A DNA stretch of 64,000 bases. Origin: Ciceribacter sp. T2.26MG-112.2 (GTDB lineage: Bacteria > Pseudomonadota > Alphaproteobacteria > Rhizobiales > Rhizobiaceae). Below are positions 55,309-64,000 of the stretch, in pieces (the first letter of the stretch is position 1; each line of letters opens with the position of its first letter). Made by a program: the position numbers and the translations under genes. The notes beneath the pieces are model-generated. The model did not search any database, had not been told where the DNA came from, and saw nothing but the letters and a program-made list of their open reading frames with translations. The stretch covers positions 421,001-485,000 of the forward strand of contig NZ_UEYQ01000001.1 in NCBI RefSeq assembly GCF_900492205.1. The letters are read 5' to 3'.

Positions 55309-56250
55309 ATGCGTGTAATTTTCAATTCCGCTCGCGCGGCCATCTTGACGATGTCGCTTCTGGCAACCGGCGCCGCTTTCGCCAAGGACAAGGCCGACAT
55401 AACCGTCGCCGTCGTTCCGAAGGTTGCCGTTCCGTTCTTTGACGACTGCAACACCGGTGCGCAGGAGGCCGCCGACAAGCTTGGCGTCAAGTATCAATGG
55501 GTGGTTCCGCAGAACACCCAGGGCTCAACCCAGGTCAAGATCATCGAGGACCTGATCGCTCGTCAGGTAGACGGCATCGCAATTTCGGTCAACGAGCCGA
55601 AGTCCGTCGAAGGCATCATCAAGCAGGCGGTCGATGCCGGCATCGCCGTTCTCACGTTTGACAGCGACAGCGCCAATAGCGGCCGCAGCATGTATATCGG
55701 CACGATCAACGAAGCCGCCGGCGAGACCATGGGCAAGGCGATGGCAGAGGCCATCGGCGGCGAGGGCAAGGTTGCCATCGTGACTGGCCAGCTCGGCGCT
55801 TCGAACCTGAACGAACGCATCACCGGCGTGAAGAAGGCGCTGGAAGCATACCCGAAGATCACGATCGCCGCCACCGAAGGCACCGAAGACGACCTCGCCC
55901 GCGGGGTCTCGGTGACCGAAGCGTTGCTTCGCGCCAATCCGGATCTCAAGGGCATCTTTGGTATCAGCCAGGTCGGCGGTCCCGCCGTCGCCAAGGTCCT
56001 TGCCCAGAAAGAATTCGCCGACCGCAAGGGAGTGGTGAAGGTATTTGCCTTCGATGACCTGCCGGACACAATCAAGGGCGTCAAGGACGGCTTCATCGAC
56101 GGTATCATGGTCCAGCGTCCGGTGACGATGGGACGTCTCGCTGTCGAGCATCTGGTAGCTCAGATCACCGGCGAAGAGAAGAACCCGGAGAATGTCGATA
56201 CGGGCGTTACCGTCGTAACCGCCGAGAACCTCGGAAGCTACACGAAGTAA
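55309..56250 (+). CDS. ribose-type ABC substrate-binding protein
   Basis: 313 aa. Signal peptide of about 25 residues ending AFA. Type I periplasmic-binding fold: FFDDCNTGAQEAADKLGVKY near residue 45, DGIAISVNEPKSVEG near 90, DSDSANSGRSMYIGT near 118 and FAFDDLPDTIKGVKDGFIDG near 245. Ligand residues resemble sugar binders but carry charged positions; the ligand may be a sugar acid. Confidence 0.9.
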   Translation: MRVIFNSARAAILTMSLLATGAAFAKDKADITVAVVPKVAVPFFDDCNTGAQEAADKLGVKYQWVVPQNTQGSTQVKIIEDLIARQVDGIAISVNEPKSVEGIIKQAVDAGIAVLTFDSDSANSGRSMYIGTINEAAGETMGKAMAEAIGGEGKVAIVTGQLGASNLNERITGVKKALEAYPKITIAATEGTEDDLARGVSVTEALLRANPDLKGIFGISQVGGPAVAKVLAQKEFADRKGVVKVFAFDDLPDTIKGVKDGFIDGIMVQRPVTMGRLAVEHLVAQITGEEKNPENVDTGVTVVTAENLGSYTK

Positions 56251-56264
56251 CACCTGCGGAATCT

Positions 56265-56294
56265 GGATGCGGGAGCCGCTGCGCTTCCGCATCC
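56265..56294 (+). other. hairpin after ABC binding-protein gene
   Basis: GGATGCGG and complement form a perfect 8-base stem, extendable by GAGC/GCTT to 12 pairs with a 6-base loop. Begins 14 bases after the binding-protein stop, before the ATPase gene. No T-run. Confidence 0.65.
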
Positions 56295-56324
56295 ATTCAA
56301 TCTGGACCGGGATTCGAGCAGACC

Positions 56325-57827
56325 ATGACGCCATTTCTTGAAATGCGAAATATTTCAAAGACCTTCCCAGGTGTGAAGGCGTTGAACGGGGTCGATCTCA
56401 CCCTCCATCGCGGCCAGGTCCATGCCGTCGCCGGCGAGAACGGGGCGGGAAAAAGCACGTTGATGAAGATCATGACCGGCGTGCTGCGTTGCGATCCGGG
56501 TGGCAGGATTGAGGTCGAAGGCCAGGAGGTCGTGATCTCCGATCCCGTGCATGCCAGATCCTTGGGGATAACCATTATCTATCAGGAGCTTGCCGTCGTC
56601 GACAATCTCTCGATCGCGGAGAATATCTTCCTTGCCAGGGAACCATTGAACATGGCTGGTCTGATCGACCGGAGGAAGATGAACGCAGCAGCGGCGGCCG
56701 TGCTCGCCGAGCTCGACATGAAGCTCAATCCGACGATGCTGGTCGGCGATCTCAGCATCGGGCAGAAGCAGATGGTTGAGATTGCACGCGCGATCTCCTA
56801 TCAGTCTAAGCTCATCATCATGGACGAACCGACCGCATCGCTCAGCCATCACGAGGCCACGGTCCTGATGCGCATGGTCAAGAAGCTCGCGGCGCAGGGT
56901 ATCGGCATCGTCTACATCTCGCACCGACTGGAAGAAATCTTCGAGATCGCGGATACCGTGACCGTCATGCGCGACGGGGAAACCGTGGATTCGCGTCCCA
57001 TTGCGGAGATGACCCGTGATCTGCTGGTACGCAAGATGGTCGATCGCGAACTATCGCAATTCTTCGGCGAACATGTTTCCCATGCGACCAACGAAGTGCT
57101 GCTGTCAGTGCGCAATCTGAGCATGTACCGGCCAACCCATCATTCGGCTCGCGTCAGCGATGTCAGTTTCAACCTGCACAAAGGGGAAATCCTCGGCTTT
57201 TTCGGCCTGATCGGTGCCGGCCGCACGGAGATCATGGAAATGATCTTTGGCAGCCGAGCCTATGTCGGCGAGATCAGCATCGACGGAAAGACGGTCAAGA
57301 TCACCGATCCGTCAGTGGCTATAAGCGAGGGGTTGGGCTTCGTCACGGAGGACCGCAAGGCGCAAGGCCTCGTCTTGGGCATGTCGGTCCGTGAGAATTT
57401 CAGCCTCACCCATCTCGCGGACTATTGCCGCCTGGATTTCGTCGATCGCGGCCGCGAGACGAAGCGGTGCCGGGAATTCATCCAGTCGCTCGGGATCAAG
57501 ACGCCGAGCCCGGAGCAGAAGGTCGTCAATCTTTCCGGCGGCAATCAGCAGAAGGTCATCATCGCCAAGTGGGTGGCCCGCAGGCCGCGCATTCTGATCG
57601 TCGACGAACCGACCCGCGGCATCGACGTCGGTGCGAAGGCCGAGGTCCACGCCCTGCTCAACAAGCTGGCGGAAGAAGGCATGTCGATCATCGTGGTATC
57701 CTCGGACCTGCCGGAAATCTTGGCAATCAGCGACCGGATCATCGTCCTCAAGGAGGGGCGGATCAGCGGCGGCTTCACCCATCAGGAAGCCAATCAGGAA
57801 AACGTGATGTTGGCGGCGACGGGCTGA
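56325..57827 (+). CDS. ribose-type ABC ATPase, tandem domains
   Basis: 500 aa with two ABC domains. First has Walker A GENGAGKSTLMK near residue 40, LSIGQKQMVEIARAI near 148 and Walker B IIMDEPTASLS near 166. Second has degenerate Walker A GLIGAGRTEIM near 293 and LSGGNQQKV near 405, Walker B ILIVDEPTRGID near 425. This degenerate second site is usual in RbsA. Confidence 0.94.
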   Translation: MTPFLEMRNISKTFPGVKALNGVDLTLHRGQVHAVAGENGAGKSTLMKIMTGVLRCDPGGRIEVEGQEVVISDPVHARSLGITIIYQELAVVDNLSIAENIFLAREPLNMAGLIDRRKMNAAAAAVLAELDMKLNPTMLVGDLSIGQKQMVEIARAISYQSKLIIMDEPTASLSHHEATVLMRMVKKLAAQGIGIVYISHRLEEIFEIADTVTVMRDGETVDSRPIAEMTRDLLVRKMVDRELSQFFGEHVSHATNEVLLSVRNLSMYRPTHHSARVSDVSFNLHKGEILGFFGLIGAGRTEIMEMIFGSRAYVGEISIDGKTVKITDPSVAISEGLGFVTEDRKAQGLVLGMSVRENFSLTHLADYCRLDFVDRGRETKRCREFIQSLGIKTPSPEQKVVNLSGGNQQKVIIAKWVARRPRILIVDEPTRGIDVGAKAEVHALLNKLAEEGMSIIVVSSDLPEILAISDRIIVLKEGRISGGFTHQEANQENVMLAATG

Positions 57828-57884
57828 ACCCGCCCAGGCAGCGCAACATTCGCAACAGCACTATCAGTAGTAATGGAGCATGAG

Positions 57885-58781
57885 ATGAGCAAACGCATAA
57901 TGTTCACCGGTGGTAGCGGCAAGGCTGGAAAGCATGTCGTCCAATACCTCGTAGACCAGGGCCATCAGGTCCTGAACATCGACACCAAGCCGCTCGACAA
58001 TCCCAAGGTCCGCACGCTGATCACCGACATCACCGACAGCGGGCAGGTCTTCAACGCATTTTCGAGCTATATGGGACTGCATGAATTCGACCCGTCGCTG
58101 AGGGCCCAGCCCGTGGACGCGGTCGTCCATTTCGCTGCAATCCCGCGGATCATGATCACGCCGGACAACGAGGTTTTCCGCATCAACACGATGGGGACCT
58201 ACAACGTCATCGAGGCCGCTGTGAAGCTCGGGATCAAGAAGGTTATCATCGCCTCTTCGGAAACGACCTATGGCCTGGTCTTCGCCAACGAGCCCCGCGA
58301 TCCGGTGCATTTCCCGCTCGAAGAAGACTATCCCGTCGATCCGATGGACAGCTATGCCCTGTCGAAGATCTGCAACGAGAAAACTGCGCAGGCTTTCGCC
58401 CTGCGGTCCGGCGCCGACATCTACGCCATCCGCATCGGCAATGTGATCGAGCCGCACGAATACGAACTCTTCCCCAAATGGTTCGCCGATCCCGGTTTCC
58501 GCAAGCGGATCGCCTGGAGCTATATCGACGCGCGCGATCTCGGGCAGATCGTCGATCTCGCCATTCACAAGGACGGGCTTGGCTTCGAGATCTTCAACGC
58601 CGCCAACGACGAGACCTCCTCCGATCTGCCGACACAGGAACTGATCGACCGCTTCTATCCCGGCGTGAAAGTCACACGTCCGATGGGCGAATATGAGAGC
58701 CTGTTGTCCAATCGCAAGGCACGCGAAATCCTGGGCTTCCGAGAGCAGCATTCGTGGCGCAAGTATGTGAGGCAGAAGTGA
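57885..58781 (+). CDS. NAD-dependent epimerase/dehydratase family SDR
   Basis: 298 aa from MSKRIMFTGG (GGAG 6 bases before this ATG). Rossmann motif TGGSGKAGKH near 8, catalytic-type SSETTYG near 125 and YALSK near 165. Extended SDR, close to sugar-acid or uronate dehydrogenases. Last gene of the importer operon. Could oxidise an imported aldose or tetronate; D-erythronate dehydrogenase (DenD) is also an SDR but I could not confirm a match. Confidence 0.82.
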   Translation: MSKRIMFTGGSGKAGKHVVQYLVDQGHQVLNIDTKPLDNPKVRTLITDITDSGQVFNAFSSYMGLHEFDPSLRAQPVDAVVHFAAIPRIMITPDNEVFRINTMGTYNVIEAAVKLGIKKVIIASSETTYGLVFANEPRDPVHFPLEEDYPVDPMDSYALSKICNEKTAQAFALRSGADIYAIRIGNVIEPHEYELFPKWFADPGFRKRIAWSYIDARDLGQIVDLAIHKDGLGFEIFNAANDETSSDLPTQELIDRFYPGVKVTRPMGEYESLLSNRKAREILGFREQHSWRKYVRQK

Positions 58782-58944
58782 GAGGCCTCGCGCGCTCTCT
58801 CGATCGTCTTTCGTGATGCAAGTCGCCCGATGCTCTTCGCAGCGTCGGGTGATTTGGTATAAGGGGTACCGCGAGACAAGCGGTCGGCAGCCGACCAACA
58901 GGTTTCTTGATCGGGGCACTGAGCCAAGAAGAAGAGGGGAAGGC

Positions 58945-59970
58945 ATGCAACCCAGGCTGCGTCTGCCGGACAGGAAGAGCAAGGTTACCGTCAAGGAAGT
59001 GGCGCAGCGTGCCGGCGTCGGGGAATCGACGGTGTCGCGCATCATGCGCAACAAGGGTCCGGTCGCGGAGGAGACGCGGAAAAGGGTGATGGAGGCGGTT
59101 CGCGCCACCGGATACGTGCCCAACAGGATTGCCGGCTCGCTCGCCTCGCTCGATTCCCATCTTGTCGGCGTCGTCATTCCGTCTTTGTCGAACATCGTTT
59201 TTCCCGAAGTGCTTCAGGGTATTCACGCCGCGTTGTGGGGAAGCGAGAACCAGCCGGTCATCAGTGTCACCGAATATGACATCGAGCGCGAGGAAGCGGT
59301 CGTGCGGGGACTTTTGTCCTGGCAGCCGAGTGCGATCCTGATTGCCGGTTTCGAGCATACTGAGGCAACGCGCCGGATGCTCATCCAGAGCGATATCCGG
59401 GTCGTGGAAATGATGGATATCGATGCCGTGCCGATCGACATTGCCGTTGGAATGTCGCATCGGCGCGCCGGCTACGCCACAGGGCGGTATCTGGTCGGGC
59501 GCGGCTATCGCCGCTTCGGCTATGCCGGCCATGACTGGAATGCCGACCGGCGCGCGCGCCTGCGCTACGAGGGGCTTGTAGACGCCCTTCGCGACGCGGG
59601 CCTGACGATTGCGGCGGAAGCGATAGCGGAAGCCCCGAGTTCGGTCGGCGTCGGGAAGGAGATGACCGCGCGCCTGTGCACCCGGGAACCGAAGCTCGAT
59701 GTCATCGTCTATTCCAATGACGACATGGCCGTCGGCGGCATATTCCATTGCATGGGCGCCGGTATCACACTCCCGGACCAACTCGCCATCTTTGGCTTCA
59801 ACGGCCTCGATATCGGTCGCGAACTGCCCCAGCCGCTCTCGACCATCCGGTCGAACCGCTTCCTCATCGGCCGCACGGCGGTGGAAAAAGCATTCGAATC
59901 AGCGCAACGTCCGCCCGAGCCCTCGGTGATCGATACGGGCTTCGAGGTCTTCATCGGCGCCACGGCGTGA
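58945..59970 (+). CDS. LacI family transcriptional regulator
   Basis: 341 aa from MQPRLRLPDR (GAGGGGAAGG before the ATG). N-terminal HTH TVKEVAQRAGVGESTVSRIM near residue 13-32, hinge with YVPNRIAGSLAS near 55, then a ribose-binding-like sensor domain (FGYAGHDWNADRRARLRYEG near 190; GFNGLDIG near 287). GntR-like subgroup. It most likely binds the three TGRYAGCGYTGCCA sites and represses otnK, ltnD and importer genes. Confidence 0.92.
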   Translation: MQPRLRLPDRKSKVTVKEVAQRAGVGESTVSRIMRNKGPVAEETRKRVMEAVRATGYVPNRIAGSLASLDSHLVGVVIPSLSNIVFPEVLQGIHAALWGSENQPVISVTEYDIEREEAVVRGLLSWQPSAILIAGFEHTEATRRMLIQSDIRVVEMMDIDAVPIDIAVGMSHRRAGYATGRYLVGRGYRRFGYAGHDWNADRRARLRYEGLVDALRDAGLTIAAEAIAEAPSSVGVGKEMTARLCTREPKLDVIVYSNDDMAVGGIFHCMGAGITLPDQLAIFGFNGLDIGRELPQPLSTIRSNRFLIGRTAVEKAFESAQRPPEPSVIDTGFEVFIGATA

Positions 59971-60075
59971 GGCGATCCGCCTGGGATTGACCAAGCCGGA
60001 TGCACGCTTTGTGTTGAGCGTGAGGTGCTCCCCCATTTTGGACCGCCGGGCTGGGTGATTTCCCGGGCTATTTGC

Positions 60076-60922
60076 TCATGGCGGACCGGATGCGCCTGAG
60101 CCAATCATCAGCGAAATCGGCGGTTCGTTGCCGATGGCGCTATGAGGTCGAGCCTCATTGTAGTCTCTACGCCAATCCTCCATTTTCTGACGCGCGTCGT
60201 CAAGGGTCAGGAACCAGTGCTGGTTCAGGCACTCGGCGCGAAACTTGCCGTTGAACGATTCGATGTAGGCGTTGTCTGTCGGTTTACCCGGCCGTGAGAA
60301 GTCGAGGACGACATCCTTCTGGTAGGCCCAAAGGTCGAGGTCGCGAGAGATGAATTCGCTGCCATTGTCGACCCTGATGACCTTTGGATAACCGACCTGG
60401 CGGCAGACGCGTTCCAGCGTATGGACGACATCCTCACCGCGATAGGAGAACCGCGGATCGGTGGCCGGTGCAAAGCGCGAGTGGGTGTCGATGATCGTCA
60501 GGGTGCGCAGTTTCCGGCCCGTTGCGAGCTGGTCATGAACGAAGTCCATGGCCCAGATCTGGTTGCTTCTGGTCGCATCGGTTCGCTCCTGCCTGAGTTT
60601 GGCCTTGACCCGGCGCTTTGGTGTCTTGTTACGCAACTGAAGACCCAACTCATTGTAAAGTCTTCTTGTTCGCTTCATGTTGATCGGCCATCCCTCACGC
60701 TGCAAAAGCACGTGGACACGCCGATATCCATAGCGGACACGTGTCTCGCAGATCTCCTTGATGCGGTTCTTCAGGGGAGCCTGCTCTCCGCGCTTGCCCC
60801 TTGTAGGTGTAGAGGGAACGATCGATCCGCAGGGCCGAACATGCCTTGCGAACCGATACCTTCCAGGTCCCTCTCACCTCATCGACAAGGCGGCGTCGGC
60901 GAGCAGGCTTCAGAGCTTTTTT
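60076..60922 (-). pseudogene. IS3 transposase orfB, frameshifted
   Basis: rve-type DDE integrase. WAMDFVHD, VIRVDNGSEF and NAYIESFNGKFR hold the catalytic D, D, E near the end of the frame 60076-60711. The N-terminal part (KALKPARRRRLVDE, RGTWKVSVRKACSALR) is in another frame. Between YTYK and RGEQAPLKN one extra base (GGGGC for AGC near 60800) breaks the frame, so the protein is likely dead unless this is an error. Confidence 0.85.
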
Positions 60923-61176
60923 GATAGCACATCCTGAAGCATGGCCTTGTCGAGGCTGAGGTCCGCGACCAGGCGCTTGAGCTTGGCGTTCTCCTCCTCG
61001 AGTTGGCGCAGTCTCTTGACCTCGGAGGGCATCAGGCCAGCGTAACGCTTGCGCCAGTTGTAGAACGTCGCCTCCGAAATTCCTGCCTTTCGGCAGACCT
61101 CGCCAACAGCTGTTCCGTCCTCAGCCTGCTTCAAGACAAAGGCAACCTGCGCCTGCGAAAACTTCGATGCTTTCAT
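60910..61176 (-). CDS. IS3 transposase orfA
   Basis: 88 aa. Helix-turn-helix with VGEVCRKAGISEATFYNWRK near residue 24 and a leucine-zipper-like helix LRQLEEENAKLKRLVADLSL near 55-75. Ends DVLSKKL at an A6G slippery site, after which -1 frameshift would continue into orfB. Family-typical and intact. Confidence 0.93.
   Translation of the reverse strand: MKASKFSQAQVAFVLKQAEDGTAVGEVCRKAGISEATFYNWRKRYAGLMPSEVKRLRQLEEENAKLKRLVADLSLDKAMLQDVLSKKL
60916..60922 (-). other. programmed -1 frameshift site (A6G)
   Basis: AAAAAAG at the orfA end. A shift by -1 reads KKALKPARRRR straight into orfB, the standard way IS3 elements make OrfAB. Confidence 0.8.
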
Positions 61177-61346
61177 GGAACTCTCCTTCTCCCGGTCACG
61201 GGATCATAATTGGAAAATTCCAGCTTCATACGGTCTGATTTATCGGGGGCACGTCATCTCAGGTCACACTCTCCGCATCTAACCGGCGACTTGGGTGACC
61301 TTGGGAATTGCGCTCAGGTAGGCGGGCTTGACCCTCGGGCCAAACG

Positions 61347-61383
61347 CAAAAAAGCTCCTCGACCGTTATGGTGAGGAGCTTTG
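61347..61383 (-). terminator. rRNA operon terminator after tRNA-fMet
   Basis: On the minus strand a 10-base perfect stem (AAAGCTCCTC and complement, 61351-61360 with 61373-61382) with 12-base loop is followed by TTTTTTG. Strong intrinsic terminator about 35 bases after the tRNA. Confidence 0.85.
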
Positions 61384-61417
61384 TGCTGAGTGTGTTGAGC
61401 TGTGGAATTTGGGATTT

Positions 61418-61494
<77 letters not shown>

Positions 61495-61570
61495 TTATTT
61501 TGAGCGCCGGGTCTTGCCCGGTATTTTTGTCTTGCCGGTCCTCGAAGGCTTTGCCTTCTGCGGTTCGGCG

Positions 61571-61594
61571 CGGGCTGCTCCATCCCGCGTTATT
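61571..61594 (-). repeat. truncated copy of the tRNA-fMet 5' end
   Basis: CGGGCTGCTCCATCCCGCGTTATT (24 bases in two runs: CGGGCTGCTCC, then ATCCCGCGTTATT) repeats 61476-61499 with one mismatch, 95 bases apart. The real copy spans the tRNA acceptor/D-arm plus 5 upstream bases. Probably a remnant of a second tRNA or of recombination. Confidence 0.75.
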
Positions 61595-61602
61595 GAAGAA
61601 GC

Positions 61603-61626
61603 AAAAAAGGCCGCTTGAAGCGGCCT
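61603..61626 (-). terminator. intrinsic terminator between 5S and tRNA-fMet
   Basis: Minus strand AGGCCGC-5-GCGGCCT followed by six T. A canonical terminator, yet it sits between 5S (3' end 61684) and tRNA-fMet (5' end 61494). Either read-through by antitermination reaches the tRNA or the tRNA has its own promoter. Confidence 0.8.
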
Positions 61627-61683
61627 CATTATGGGCTTGAGGCCCTTTATGTGTCGAGAAGATTTTTTGTTTTGCCTTTAGCA

Positions 61684-61801
61684 GACCTGGCAGCGACCTA
61701 CTCTCCCGCGTCTTGAGACGAAGTACCATTGGCGCTGGGGCGTTTCACGGCCGTGTTCGGAATGGGAACGGGTGCGGCCGCCCCGCCATGACCACCAGGT
61801 C
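61684..61801 (-). rRNA. rrf: 5S ribosomal RNA
   Basis: 118 nt. Begins GACCTGGTGG and ends GCTGCCAGGTC, so the 5' and 3' ends pair as in all 5S RNAs; the middle has CCGTTCCCATTCCGAACACGG (in parts), the conserved loop. Intact. Confidence 0.96.
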
Positions 61802-62124
61802 GGCTAAGGGCAAAACATTTGAGAAGCTGGTAGAGGCGTTTGCCTCGTTTGTCTTATTAGAACACGTCGTTTTTTTGTCTTCACGCTGCCGCGATCTTAC
61901 GATCGCTACGCTGCAGACGGCGCGCCAAACGCTTGGCGACGGACTTGCGTCCTGTATGGGCAATATACGGACCCGTTGACAACGGTATCCGGACAATTCC
62001 GATACAGCGCTTGAGCGCGTCGCCGGTCGTCCGGCGCCCCCGCGGAGCATAGGGTCGAAGACCCGCTCATGCGTGAGCGCAAGCAAACAGCATCATCTGA
62101 CTTCGTCAGATGAGCATGGTCAAT
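61802..62124 (-). other. 23S-5S spacer
   Basis: 323 bases of spacer. It contains self-complementary AT/GC stretches expected for RNase III processing, and no tRNA or coding gene that I can support. Confidence 0.6.

Positions 62125-64000
<1,876 letters not shown>

Larger units (their letters stand above)
60021..61256 (-). mobile_element. IS3-family element, IS407-like group
   Basis: 1236 bases. Ends read TGAGGTGCTCCCCCAT on the left and, on the minus strand, TGACGTGCCCCCGAT on the right, imperfect terminal repeats beginning TGA. It carries orfA and orfB on the minus strand. Flanks agcg and tctc differ, so no 4-base target duplication is visible. It lies 50 bases after the lacI stop and just before the rRNA operon end. 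Confidence 0.88.

Noticed and set aside
61500..61540. Terminator-like hairpin on the plus strand (CCGGG-5-CCCGG, then TATTTTTG)
   Set aside because: No gene on the plus strand would need it here; it is antisense to the rRNA-tRNA transcript.

Overview
The window is a GC-rich alphaproteobacterial chromosome segment, most likely from the Rhizobiaceae or a close relative in the Hyphomicrobiales. This rests on the gene families, the density of transporters and catabolic operons, and an rRNA operon ending 23S-5S-tRNA-fMet. I cannot name a species from sequence reading alone.

Layout. (1) 1-7.1 kb: a quinate/shikimate catabolic locus with a QuiC-type 3-dehydroshikimate dehydratase cut by the left edge, a type II dehydroquinate dehydratase, a TRAP transporter, a quinate/shikimate dehydrogenase and a TetR-type regulator. 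A shared operator-like motif lies inside the promoters of both transcription units. (2) 7.1-8.5 kb: a RibD-C reductase and a cytochrome b561. (3) 8.8-18.3 kb: an eight-gene leucine/isoleucine/valine acyl-CoA degradation operon. (4) 18.4-26.8 kb: a branched-chain-type ABC importer bracketed by two acyl-CoA ligases, divergent from a hybrid histidine kinase and response regulator (27-29.6 kb). (5) 29.6-35.4 kb: the branched-chain 2-oxoacid dehydrogenase operon with its Lrp-type regulator. Regions 3-5 together form an almost complete route from branched-chain 2-oxoacids or acids to acetyl-CoA, acetoacetate and related products. (6) 35.6-39.0 kb: a quaternary-amine (glycine betaine-like) ABC importer with a small XRE regulator.

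(7) 39.6-46.8 kb: a PEBP-family gene, a decayed hsp20, and a tightly overlapping operon of acyl-CoA synthetase, fused E1 alpha/beta, E2 and acyl carrier protein. This operon sits downstream of an FNR/FixK-like regulator, and both have FNR-type boxes. It is the least understood system here. (8) 47.2-60.0 kb: a tetronate (threonate/erythronate) catabolic locus with DUF1537 kinase OtnK, OtnC, OtnI and two LtnD-like dehydrogenases, next to an ABC sugar-type importer, an aldo/keto reductase, a racemase-family protein, an SDR and a LacI regulator. Three near-identical LacI-type operators tie the parts together. (9) 60.0-61.3 kb: an IS3-family element with a broken orfB. (10) 61.3-64 kb: the 3' part of an rRNA operon on the minus strand (23S, 5S, tRNA-fMet).

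Two cross-cutting patterns stand out. Every one of the four periplasmic binding-protein genes is followed at once by a long perfect or near-perfect hairpin. The small regulators sit beside operons whose promoters carry matching repeated sites.
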